NCBI GenBank assembly: GCA_009777635.1
Contig: WRLK01000018.1
Span: forward strand, 1-51,177
Length of the DNA stretch: 51,177 bases
Reading direction: 5' to 3'
DNA from: Oscillospiraceae bacterium
GTDB lineage: Bacteria > Bacillota > Clostridia > Oscillospirales > Ruminococcaceae
In this document: positions 44,192-51,177 of the stretch, one piece after another
Numbering within the stretch: the first letter of the stretch is position 1
Layout: each line of letters begins with the position of its first letter
Made by a program: the position numbers and the translations under genes
The notes under the pieces: model-generated
Database searches by the model: none
The model's input: only the letters and a program-made list of their open reading frames with translations
Told to the model about the DNA's origin: nothing

Positions 44192-45571
44192 TTAATATGG
44201 CAATAAGCGGAACAATTCGCGCACTTCCTGCTCGGTAACGGCAAGCTCCTCGCCCGCAAGACGCGGGATATAGGCATAATACGACGCCATACCTTTAGTC
44301 TCAAGTTTTGCGTACCGATTGAAATTCCCGCCGGAATCCCTTGCCGCGACCCTGATTCTAAGCAATTCTTCGGCGGGGTGCTGCGCTTCAGGGTCCCATT
44401 TGCGGAACAGCCACTCCGATGTATCCGGCCTGATTTCGACCGTCACGGAGTCGTCTTGCCATCTTTCGGGAAATAAAAGCAGATATCCGCTGTCGGCGTT
44501 TATGACGGCGCTGCGGTATATCATAAAGCCATCTTCCTCAAGCCGCATGAGCTGCATCAGCTTAGGGGCTTGTCCGGACCTTTCGCTGTAAACGCCGGGA
44601 AGCGATACGGGATACGGGACTTCAACGGTATAATTCCCGTCGATATCCATGCTGAAGACGGATTCGTCGCGAAACGTGAACTCATAATTTATTCTGGCAA
44701 GATTATATTCACCGCCGCGGTCAAGGTCGCCGCCCGCCAAAAACGAAAGGCCCAAGGCATCCGCCCGGATAATCTCGGTGGCGATTGTCGGCATAAGGCC
44801 GTTTGCTAAAAGCCCGTCGACAAAAAGCGCGGAGGCGCCGTCCCAGAGCTTTCCGTAGGTGAGCATTTTGACGTCCTCAATCTCGGGCGAAAGGCTGATT
44901 CTGGGCCCCGCCGACAGGTTATCGCCCTGCTTTTGCAGCAAGCTTAAGAAAAAGGTGCGGTCAAGCGCGCTGCGCGCGATGATTGCAACATCCGAGACGC
45001 CGTCGCCGCTAAAATCCCTGACGGTGTAGCTGTGGTATTGGTGCTCGGCTTCAAGCAGAAACGAATTCTCATGCATGGAGTATACTTGAAGCATTAAAGC
45101 ATCCCGCGGGTTTGACGGCTTAAGCCCCACCATCATACAGTAAGAGTCTGCGCTTAGAAGCTTATGAAATTCAATCCATTCGACTTCGCCGCTTTGCAGC
45201 GTAATGTCGTAAAACGAAGACCATATTCCCAAATCGTCCTGCTTTAATACCTTGGCGCGGGCTTCCGCACCGGATTCGTCGCTTAAGCTGTAAAAGACGA
45301 CGGCCTCCTCGCGGCTGTCGCCGTTTAAGTCGAAAAAAACAAACGGCGAGCGGTAATCACCGCTTTGCGGGTACTGGTATACGATGTCGTTAAGCGGAAG
45401 CGTTAACGCAAGCGCTTTTAAGACTTCAGCCTGCCGCGGGTTCATTGTCGGCGCTGAAAGCAGGTTTTCAGTCCCCGTCATGGAAACCGCGCCGCACGAA
45501 GAAAGAAGCAGAACGATCAGAATCCCTGTTAGTATTCTTGACAAACGGCTCCTGCTCCTTTCAAAACCCAC
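44192..45571 (-). CDS. Lipoprotein with FG-GAP/VCBS-like repeats
   Basis: 459 residues. A lipoprotein signal with lipobox LLSSC (Cys about 26) would anchor it outside the membrane. Two calcium-loop-like segments, FFDLNGDSREEAVVF (about 79-93) and VRDFSGDGVSDVAII (about 183-197), suggest a beta-propeller of the FG-GAP type. The C-terminal half is not recognised. First gene of an operon with a two-component system 18 bases downstream, so it may sense or modulate the kinase, or be its target. It has a strong promoter. Confidence 0.8.
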   Translation of the reverse strand: MGFERSRSRLSRILTGILIVLLLSSCGAVSMTGTENLLSAPTMNPRQAEVLKALALTLPLNDIVYQYPQSGDYRSPFVFFDLNGDSREEAVVFYSLSDESGAEARAKVLKQDDLGIWSSFYDITLQSGEVEWIEFHKLLSADSYCMMVGLKPSNPRDALMLQVYSMHENSFLLEAEHQYHSYTVRDFSGDGVSDVAIIARSALDRTFFLSLLQKQGDNLSAGPRISLSPEIEDVKMLTYGKLWDGASALFVDGLLANGLMPTIATEIIRADALGLSFLAGGDLDRGGEYNLARINYEFTFRDESVFSMDIDGNYTVEVPYPVSLPGVYSERSGQAPKLMQLMRLEEDGFMIYRSAVINADSGYLLLFPERWQDDSVTVEIRPDTSEWLFRKWDPEAQHPAEELLRIRVAARDSGGNFNRYAKLETKGMASYYAYIPRLAGEELAVTEQEVRELFRLLPY

Positions 45572-45586
45572 AATTTCCCTTGTACA

Positions 45587-45615
45587 ATATTACTGTAAAA
45601 TATGTTAAAAGTCAA
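45587..45615 (-). promoter_or_regulatory. Promoter of the lipoprotein-RR-HK operon
   Basis: Minus strand TTGACT (45610-45615), 17-base spacer, TAATAT (45587-45592). The same boxes and spacing recur at the hyd operon promoter (50798-50826). Between it and cysK (45616-45739) are only two small inverted repeats (45650-45664 and 45689-45709) and no gene. Confidence 0.7.
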
Positions 45616-45739
45616 TGAAAACAAAAGAAGACGGCAGCGTCATTCGCTTGGCGCAAAATGCGCCGCTTAAATAGATGTTGAGCGGTAGTGTCAACTTTTG
45701 AGATTGACAGAATACATCTTCTTGCCGTATGCTTGACGC

Positions 45740-46672
45740 TTAATCCTCGAACAGCGCCGTGGACAGGTACCGCTCGCCTGTATCCGGCAGTATGACAACG
45801 ATTGTTTTCCCTGAATACTCCTGACGCTTCGCTACCTGAGCCGCCGCCCATATGGCCGCGCCGGATGAAATTCCGACAAGCAGCCCCTCTGTTTTTGCAA
45901 TATCGCGCCCGGCTATAAACGCATCCTCGTTTTTCACCTTGATGATTTCGTCATAAATGCCGGTATTAAGCGTATCCGGAACGAACCCCGCGCCGATTCC
46001 CTGGATTTTATGCGGACCCGCCTTTCTTTCGGACAGCATCGGGGAGTCGAAGGGCTCGACTGCGATAACCTTGACGCCGGGATTCATAGACTTTAAATAT
46101 TCACCGGCCCCGGTAATTGTTCCGCCTGTTCCCACGCCGGAAACCAATGCATCAATCTTACCGCCTGTATCTTCCCAGATTTCGGGGCCGGTGGTCTCCC
46201 TGTGTATCTGAGGGTTCGCGGGATTTATAAACTGCCCGGGAATAAACGCGCCCGGTATCTCCTTTGAAAGCTCCTCCGCTTTCGCTATGGCGCCTTTCAT
46301 TGCCTTTGCGCCCTCGGTCAGCACGAGCTCCGCGCCGTATGCTTTTAAGAGCTTGCGGCGCTCAACGCTCATCGTTTCCGGCATTGTCAGAATGATGCGG
46401 TAGCCCCGCGCCGCCGCGACAGCCGCAAGCCCGATGCCCGTATTGCCACTGGTAGGCTCTATGATAACAGAGCCGGGGACAAGCCTGCCGCTCTTCTCGG
46501 CTTCGTCTATCATAGCCTTGGCGATTCGGTCTTTTACGCTGCCTGCGGGATTGAAATACTCAAGCTTTGCGACTAAGGTCGCGGATAAGCTGTGTTTTTC
46601 CGCGTAACCGCGCAGTTCCAGCAAGGGTGTTTTCCCAATCAGGTCGGATAAGCTTTTCGCAATGTTTGACAT
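45740..46672 (-). CDS. cysK: Cysteine synthase A
   Basis: O-acetylserine sulfhydrylase, PLP dependent, making cysteine from O-acetylserine and sulfide. 310 residues: the PLP Lys in [11 protein letters not shown] (about 46), [11 protein letters not shown] (about 70-80), the phosphate loop GTGGTITG (about 177-184) and SSGAA near the end. It lies 57 bases downstream of hydE on the same strand, so it may be cotranscribed with the hydrogenase maturation genes, though a hairpin (46701-46733) lies between. Confidence 0.95.
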   Translation of the reverse strand: MSNIAKSLSDLIGKTPLLELRGYAEKHSLSATLVAKLEYFNPAGSVKDRIAKAMIDEAEKSGRLVPGSVIIEPTSGNTGIGLAAVAAARGYRIILTMPETMSVERRKLLKAYGAELVLTEGAKAMKGAIAKAEELSKEIPGAFIPGQFINPANPQIHRETTGPEIWEDTGGKIDALVSGVGTGGTITGAGEYLKSMNPGVKVIAVEPFDSPMLSERKAGPHKIQGIGAGFVPDTLNTGIYDEIIKVKNEDAFIAGRDIAKTEGLLVGISSGAAIWAAAQVAKRQEYSGKTIVVILPDTGERYLSTALFED

Positions 46673-46700
46673 AGTACAGCCTCCTCATAATTCTCATACT

Positions 46701-46733
46701 AGGGCGTGTTCCCGCTGCCGCTCAACGCCCTAA
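46701..46733 (-). other. Hairpin between hydE and cysK
   Basis: TAGGGCGT and ACGCCCTA (46701-46708, 46726-46733) form a perfect eight-base stem that includes the hydE stop codon. No T run follows on the minus strand, so it is a weak terminator at best and could stabilise the upstream mRNA 3' end. Confidence 0.45.
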
Positions 46734-47755
46734 TCTTGATAGTCCCCGCGAGACATATCCGGTACAAGACCGTGACTTTTGATGCGCCGCTCGATGCAAA
46801 ACCTGCATTTGGCGGCTTCGTCGCCGGTACAGATTTTGTTGTCGTATAAGGCGTATTTTTGCCGCGCATCTATCGGGGAAAGGTTCGGCATGACAACGTT
46901 TGCGCCGGCCAAAAGCGCCCTTTCGCGGCCATCCGGCGAGATTGTTCCGAGCGCCGTCGTCGCGGGGATCAAAGCCTTGGGCAGGATAAGGCGGGACAGC
47001 GCCACCATTTTGAGCGTCAATGTAAGCGGCCCCTGCGGATATACTCCGAACGGAGTGTCGGCTTGCGGTATAAACGGGCCTATCCCCACCATATGAGGCG
47101 CAAACTCCCTCAAGAACCGTAAATCCTCTAGCAATGTTTCAGGCGTCTGAAAAGGGGAGCCCACCATAAAACCGGTGCCAACCTGATAGCCGATGTCTTT
47201 TAAGGCATACAGGCATTGCTTTCTTTCGGAAAGGCTCATCGCACCGGGATGCAAGCTCCGGTAATGATTCCCGCACGCCGTTTCATGGCGCAGCAGGTAT
47301 CGGTTTGCCCCTGCCTTAAAAAGCGCTTCATAGCTTTCCCTGCTTCTCTCGCCGATCGAAAGGGTGATGGCGGTATCCGGATACTCCTTGCGGATTGCGC
47401 TTATGATTTCAACCATCCTCTCGTCGGTAAACCGCGGGTCTTCCCCGCCTTGAAGCACAAAGGTTTTAAACCCGAGCGCATCTCCTGTCCGGCAGCAATC
47501 AAGTATTTGTTTTAGCGTTAAGCGGTAGCGGTCAAGCTTTTGGTTGCCCTTTCGGATACCGCAATAATAGCAGTCGTTTTTGCAGTAATTTGTAAATTCA
47601 ATGAGACCGCGGAAATACACCGCGTTTCGATAGTGGCGGGAACACAGCTCGCGCGCCGCATGAAACAATCCCTCTATTTCATGCGTATCTTCGGTATTGA
47701 TCAAATGCAAAAGCCGTGCGTCGTCTGAAATATCTATGTTTGTTTTTTGGCTCAT
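46730..47755 (-). CDS. hydE: [FeFe] hydrogenase maturase HydE
   Basis: Radical SAM enzyme that converts the HydG-made organometallic Fe(CO)2(CN)(cysteine) species toward the H-cluster. 341 residues with CKNDCYYCG (about 58-66; CxxxCxxC), GGEDPRFTDE, the GTGFMVGSPFQT barrel strand and IGPFIPQADTPF. Three extra Cys near the C-terminus (CTGDEAAKCRFC) may hold an auxiliary cluster as in some HydE. Start ATG overlaps the hydF stop by four bases. Confidence 0.95.
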   Translation of the reverse strand: MSQKTNIDISDDARLLHLINTEDTHEIEGLFHAARELCSRHYRNAVYFRGLIEFTNYCKNDCYYCGIRKGNQKLDRYRLTLKQILDCCRTGDALGFKTFVLQGGEDPRFTDERMVEIISAIRKEYPDTAITLSIGERSRESYEALFKAGANRYLLRHETACGNHYRSLHPGAMSLSERKQCLYALKDIGYQVGTGFMVGSPFQTPETLLEDLRFLREFAPHMVGIGPFIPQADTPFGVYPQGPLTLTLKMVALSRLILPKALIPATTALGTISPDGRERALLAGANVVMPNLSPIDARQKYALYDNKICTGDEAAKCRFCIERRIKSHGLVPDMSRGDYQD

Positions 47756-48930
47756 GCTTTTCCCTCCGCGTTAAAAATCTCGCAGCAACGCTCAAGGATT
47801 CCGTTTAACCACGCAAGGGCAATCCCGTAGTTTGTGACTGGAATCCCCTTGTTCGCAAGGGCTTCAAGCCGCGACATAATCTCCCGGTTATTGAGCATGC
47901 AGCCGCCGCACTGGATTGCCATATGGTACTTATCAAGGCTTTCGGGAAAATCATAGCCGCTGTAATCGTCGAACCGCAATCGTTTCCCCGTCTTCTTTTC
48001 AAGGAGAGCGGGGAGTTTAACTTTTCCGATATCCTCGTGGGTGTGGTTGTGCGTACATCCCTCAAGCATCAGGATGTTCGCGTTTTCGGGCAGCTCCGGT
48101 ATGGCGTCGGCGCCCTCTAAAAGCTGCCTGAAATTCCCTTTCTGCCGGGCAAGCAGCATTGAAAAGGACGTAAGCGGTATGTCCCCCGGCAATACCCGGT
48201 TCACATAACCGAACGCCTGGCTGTCGGTAACAACGAGATTTACCGGAGAAAGGCTTTGCATCGCGCTTTCGAGCTCAATCTCCCTTGTGACGAAGCACTT
48301 AATCCCGTGGTCAAGGCAGTCGCGCAGAAGCTGGACCTGCGGTAAGATCAGCCGTCCTTTGGGAGCCCCCGAATCCACCGGGACCACCATAACGACGTTG
48401 CTTCCTGATGGCAGCAAATCTCCCAGTAACGTCTCGCTTTCCTGATTAAGCGACTGCAAAAGACTTACAAGCTTTTCCCGAACGGGAGCGGCGTCGCCGT
48501 AAAAGAAGACGGCCGAATCAAATTCCTTTGCCAAAGAAGCGGCTAAGCATCCCGCTATATCGCATTTCGTAAACACAAGGATATGCGGCAGATTGTGAAG
48601 CGTAAAACGGCGGTAAGCCTCGCGGTCAAAGCAGGTGACGTCGGCGACGTATAAGGCGGCGTCGGCCCGGCGGCGCATCGCTTCCGTCTTTTTCAAGCGC
48701 TTAGAGCCAAGCTCGCTTTTGTCATGTAGCCCCGCCGTATCCACCAGAACGACCGGCCCGTATGGAATAAGCTCCATCGCGGCGCTGACAGGATCGGTTG
48801 TGGTTCCCGCCCGGGGAGACACAATGGCCCTGTCCTGCCCGGTCAGGGCGTTGAAAAGCGTTGATTTCCCAGCGTTTGCGTCGCCTAAAAGCACGACATG
48901 CCGGCGCATGGCGTTCGGCGTTTTTTCCAT
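47752..48930 (-). CDS. hydF: [FeFe] hydrogenase maturation GTPase HydF
   Basis: Scaffold that assembles the 2Fe subcluster and delivers it to HydA. 392 residues: GTPase domain (1-165; GDANAGKSTLFNALTG at 17-32, VDTAGLHD, TKCD), dimerisation domain, and the cluster domain with CTHNH (about 291) and QCGGCM (about 340-345). The family pattern CxHx(46-53)HCxxC has Gln in place of the second His, so its fourth cluster ligand differs. It lies 11 bases after hydG. Confidence 0.95.
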   Translation of the reverse strand: MEKTPNAMRRHVVLLGDANAGKSTLFNALTGQDRAIVSPRAGTTTDPVSAAMELIPYGPVVLVDTAGLHDKSELGSKRLKKTEAMRRRADAALYVADVTCFDREAYRRFTLHNLPHILVFTKCDIAGCLAASLAKEFDSAVFFYGDAAPVREKLVSLLQSLNQESETLLGDLLPSGSNVVMVVPVDSGAPKGRLILPQVQLLRDCLDHGIKCFVTREIELESAMQSLSPVNLVVTDSQAFGYVNRVLPGDIPLTSFSMLLARQKGNFRQLLEGADAIPELPENANILMLEGCTHNHTHEDIGKVKLPALLEKKTGKRLRFDDYSGYDFPESLDKYHMAIQCGGCMLNNREIMSRLEALANKGIPVTNYGIALAWLNGILERCCEIFNAEGKA

Positions 48931-48941
48931 CTGAATCCCCC

Positions 48942-50321
48942 CTATATAAACAAATCGCGCTCGCCGCCACGGATTTTATTAAGGCTTTGCTCCGTTTTAA
49001 GGCGAATATTTTCGTTTTCGATGCACCGTATCTCGCGCCTGATGGCGCCGTCCGCTTTCCGCCGGAAGCTTTCGCCGCCGTAATCCATTGAATATTCACA
49101 CAAGGTCATCAAAGCGTTGGGCAGGCAGACGTTTTTGATCTGACCGCTTTTGGCAAGGCGCATAAAGCGGTCGCCGGTGCGTCCGCTGCGGTAACAGGCT
49201 GTGCAGAAGCTCGGGATGTACCCGTCGTCTATCAGCCCTGAAACGACCGACAGCGCGTCGCGGTCGTCATTCACCGTAAACTGCGGGTTTGAGCCGCCGG
49301 ATTTCCCTCTTTGCGCGTATCCGCCCACTTCAGCGCATGAACCGGCGGAAAGCTGCGATATACCGGCTTTCAAAAGCCGTCCGCGCATTTCGCGGTTTTC
49401 CCTTGTTGAGAGGATCATGCCTGTGAAAGGGACGGCCAGTCGTATAACCGCTACAATCTTTTCAAATGTTTCATTGTCCACGAGATTCGTAAAATCCGCG
49501 ATATCCATACCGGCGGCCGGACGAAGCCTCGGAACCGAGATGGTATGAAAGCCTACGCCGAACTCCTTTTCGAGATGCTCGTTATGCAGCATAAGCCCCA
49601 GAACCTCGAAGTACGGGTCGGCAAGCCCGAAGAGCACGCCGCCGCCAACATCGTCGATCCCGGCTTTCATGGCGCGGTCGAAGGCGGTAAGATGGTACTC
49701 GTAATCGCTTTTGGGGCCTGAAATATGAAGCCGCTCATACGCCTTGCGGCAATAGGTTTCCTGAAACAGGATATACGTGCCGATTCGGGCGTCCTTCAGT
49801 TTTTTGTAGTTTTCCTCCGTCGTCGCGGCAATATTGACGTTGACACGCCGGATTTCGCCGTTTTCAAACCTCATATCGTATATGGTTTCTATGCACGCAA
49901 GGATGTAGTCGATCGGACACATGGCGTCGTGCTCGCCGGCTTCCAGCGCAAGGCGTTTGTGTCCCATCCGCTCAAGCTCCCGGACCTCGTCGCGAAGCTC
50001 GTCCATCGTCAGCCTGCGGCGGGCAAACGCATGACTTTCGTTATAACTGCAGTAAGCGCAGCGGTTGACGCAGTAGTCGCTGACATAAACCGGTGCGAAC
50101 ATCACGATACGGTTGCCGTATATCCTGCGCTTTAATTCATCCGCAATCAAAAAGATACGCCGCAGATTATGAGGATTGTCGTTTACAAGCAGAGCGGCAA
50201 CTTCCTGGGGACTTAAGCCCTCCATACGCTCTGCCTTATCCAGAATTTTACTTATGTCCGCTTCGGGTATGCTTTCCGCGTTATGAAGCAGCCCCTCGAT
50301 GTATTCCTGATTGATAAACAA
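48942..50321 (-). CDS. hydG: [FeFe] hydrogenase maturase HydG
   Basis: Radical SAM tyrosine lyase that supplies CO and CN ligands as an Fe(CO)2(CN)Cys synthon. 459 residues: SAM motif CVNRCAYC (about 84-91), RLRPAAG, and the C-terminal auxiliary-cluster motif CTACYRSGRTGDRFM (about 373-387). The start is TTG 50321 with GGAGG upstream, two bases after the stop of the regulator gene. No hydA is in the window. Confidence 0.95.
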   Translation of the reverse strand: MFINQEYIEGLLHNAESIPEADISKILDKAERMEGLSPQEVAALLVNDNPHNLRRIFLIADELKRRIYGNRIVMFAPVYVSDYCVNRCAYCSYNESHAFARRRLTMDELRDEVRELERMGHKRLALEAGEHDAMCPIDYILACIETIYDMRFENGEIRRVNVNIAATTEENYKKLKDARIGTYILFQETYCRKAYERLHISGPKSDYEYHLTAFDRAMKAGIDDVGGGVLFGLADPYFEVLGLMLHNEHLEKEFGVGFHTISVPRLRPAAGMDIADFTNLVDNETFEKIVAVIRLAVPFTGMILSTRENREMRGRLLKAGISQLSAGSCAEVGGYAQRGKSGGSNPQFTVNDDRDALSVVSGLIDDGYIPSFCTACYRSGRTGDRFMRLAKSGQIKNVCLPNALMTLCEYSMDYGGESFRRKADGAIRREIRCIENENIRLKTEQSLNKIRGGERDLFI

Positions 50322-50323
50322 GC

Positions 50324-50593
50324 TTATAAATCCTCCTTTTCGCCCGTGAGCTTACCGGATATAGCAGTTTTGACGGTTACGCCTGGAAGCTTTCCGAGCC
50401 TGCCGGTAAGGGCGTTTATAACATCCAGCCCGCCTGTGACGGTAATGGATATAACCGACGTATCCTCCTCGTCAAAGGGGATTCCCATGCGCCCTTTTAC
50501 AATCCCCTTGAACGATGAGACGATATCGTTAAAATCCTTTTGGCTGAGCTGTGGGTTTTCTAAAATCGCGCCGATTACAGCGATTCTTTTCAT
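50324..50593 (-). CDS. TM1266-type iron-only hydrogenase system regulator
   Basis: 89 residues from ATG 50593 (MKRIAVIGAILENPQLSQKDF) with GAGAGGAG seven bases upstream. A ferredoxin-like ACT/NikR-type fold; members sit next to hydEFG and are taken to regulate the system, probably by binding a small ligand. The motif GRMGIPF (about 34-40) and a second half GGLDVINALTGRLGKLPGV are typical. It is the first gene of the regulator-hydG-hydF-hydE operon. Confidence 0.85.
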   Translation of the reverse strand: MKRIAVIGAILENPQLSQKDFNDIVSSFKGIVKGRMGIPFDEEDTSVISITVTGGLDVINALTGRLGKLPGVTVKTAISGKLTGEKEDL

Positions 50594-50791
50594 GGCGTAT
50601 TCTCCTCTCAATTATGTGTCGCACGCAAAAGCCGCCCGGGTACAGCCCGGGCGGCGAAAGAACATACGGCAAAGCCATGCGGTAAATCATCCGCCCTCGA
50701 AAACCAGAACCCGTCTTGGCCCGCAAGGAACAAGTGTTTTATTTTTAACTTGCTTCCAAATCACGCAAGCGCGCTCGCGTAAAATGGATTT
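50594..50791 (-). promoter_or_regulatory. Structured 5' leader of the hyd operon, riboswitch-like
   Basis: Transcription from the promoter at 50798-50826 would give a leader of about 200 nt. In order it can form: CAAATC/GATTTG around a GC-rich hairpin (about 50755-50790); a hairpin GGAAGCAAGT/ACTTGTTCC (about 50730-50758); a GGGCGG/CCGCCC pairing (50691-50696 with 50649-50654) enclosing a CATGGC-TTT-GCC hairpin; and a strong terminator (50627-50655). The GGGCGG strand competes for the 5' arm of the terminator, so it is an antiterminator candidate. I do not recognise any known riboswitch consensus. The 50612-50958 gap holds no gene. Confidence 0.55.
50627..50655 (-). terminator. Intrinsic terminator or attenuator before the hyd operon
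   Basis: GCCGCCCGGG and CCCGGGCGGC (50631-50640, 50646-50655) form a perfect ten-base GC-rich stem with a five-base loop, followed on the minus strand by TTTT (50627-50630). It ends about 34 bases before the start codon, downstream of the promoter, so it would be read before any coding sequence. Confidence 0.7.
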
Positions 50792-50797
50792 GTTGTC

Positions 50798-50826
50798 ATA
50801 TTACACCGGTTTCGAGAAAAAGTCAA
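50798..50826 (-). promoter_or_regulatory. Promoter of the hyd maturation operon
   Basis: Minus strand TTGACT (50821-50826), 17-base spacer, TAATAT (50798-50803). Same boxes and spacing as the promoter at 45587-45615. Transcription start expected near 50791. Confidence 0.75.
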
Positions 50827-50958
50827 CCGGGCGGCGCCTTATGCATCAAGCCCTCCAATGTCGCGCCATCAACGTACAAAGCATACCCCAATCGTAAAAG
50901 ACTATTTACCATTCCACAGGAAAAGTCCGAAAAGGCAGGTAATAATCACCGCACTGTA

Positions 50959-51177
50959 TCATTCGGGGTTCACAACATTTGCGGGCTTACCGTCCACGAA
51001 TGCTTGCAGGTTCGCCACGGCAATATCCATCAGCTTTTGGCGGCTCTCCCTGGGCGCCCAGGAGATATGGGGCGTAATCAGGCAGTTTTTCGCTTTCAGC
51101 AACGGGTTGTCCGGCAAAATCGGCTCGGCGGAAACCACATCCAGCCCTGCCGCGTACACCTTGCCGCTGTCAAGCGC
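50959..51177 (-). CDS. 2-hydroxyacid dehydrogenase, C-terminal fragment
   Basis: The last 72 residues of an NAD-dependent D-2-hydroxyacid dehydrogenase, open to the right edge of the window. GLDVVSAEPILPDNPLL and NCLITPHISWAPRESR contain the conserved Glu and catalytic His of the family, and NLQAFVDGKPANVVNPE is the usual end. The pattern is closest to glycerate dehydrogenase (HprA)-type enzymes, but substrate cannot be fixed from the fragment. The stop is about 130 bases upstream of the hyd promoter, on the same strand. Confidence 0.9.
   Translation of the reverse strand, partial: ALDSGKVYAAGLDVVSAEPILPDNPLLKAKNCLITPHISWAPRESRQKLMDIAVANLQAFVDGKPANVVNPE

Noticed and set aside
45612-45739. 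Possible insertion-sequence end between cysK and the lipoprotein promoter (inverted TGTCAA/TTGACA)
   Set aside because: No transposase frame, target duplication or second end is visible; the repeat is only six bases.

Overview
The window reads as chromosome of an anaerobic, spore-forming member of the Clostridia (Bacillota), probably an Oscillospiraceae-like lineage. The evidence is spoIVA beside a SPOCS/LysM coat-type gene, a Clostridia-ordered S10-spc-alpha ribosomal protein cluster with zinc-type S14, BioY with a BirA-type operator, a MecA-like adaptor, YqhQ, an HPr homologue without the phosphorylated histidine, and the [FeFe]-hydrogenase maturation genes hydE, hydF and hydG. TTG starts with good Shine-Dalgarno (SD) sequences are very common. 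No tRNA, rRNA, CRISPR array or intact mobile element was seen.

Layout. 1-6.0 kb, mostly leftward: an SD-sequestering hairpin before a gene that leaves the window, a coiled-coil protein, a spoIVA that stops about 85 codons early, a SPOCS-LysM gene, a secreted protein of an unnamed family, and mtaB. 6.0-8.4 kb: HPr-like protein, bioY with a probable BirA operator that doubles as a terminator, a SHOCT membrane protein and a small FMN-binding protein. 8.4-23.8 kb: one leftward superoperon from rpsJ to rplQ, including secY, adk, map, a KOW protein, infA and rpoA. 24.2-32.8 kb: a flavin/PNPOx-like protein, then rightward pyrG-tsaE-tsaB-upp-AEC transporter, a degenerate leftward kinase, gap, and a second copy of the secreted family.

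32.9-39.8 kb holds the most unusual locus. A tightly packed leftward run, rnfC-rnfD-rnfE-rnfA, a PF13200-type glycosidase-like membrane protein, a CsrA-like protein and an unrecognised 217-residue protein, looks like one operon ending at a strong terminator. The Rnf subunits keep the family fold and conserved motifs but lack the four intramembrane cysteines of RnfA and RnfE, the flavin-acceptor Thr of RnfD, and the Gly-rich nucleotide/FMN loop of RnfC. No rnfB or rnfG is present. Only the two [4Fe-4S] motifs of RnfC remain. A MecA-like gene diverges from rnfC with 24 bases between start codons. I regard this as the best candidate for an undescribed system.

39.9-51.2 kb: an acidic-tailed microprotein, prmC and yqhQ; a lipoprotein-response regulator-histidine kinase operon; cysK; and the operon TM1266-like regulator-hydG-hydF-hydE. 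That operon is preceded by a strong promoter and a roughly 200-nt leader with a terminator and a competing antiterminator pairing, a riboswitch-like arrangement. The window ends inside a 2-hydroxyacid dehydrogenase gene.
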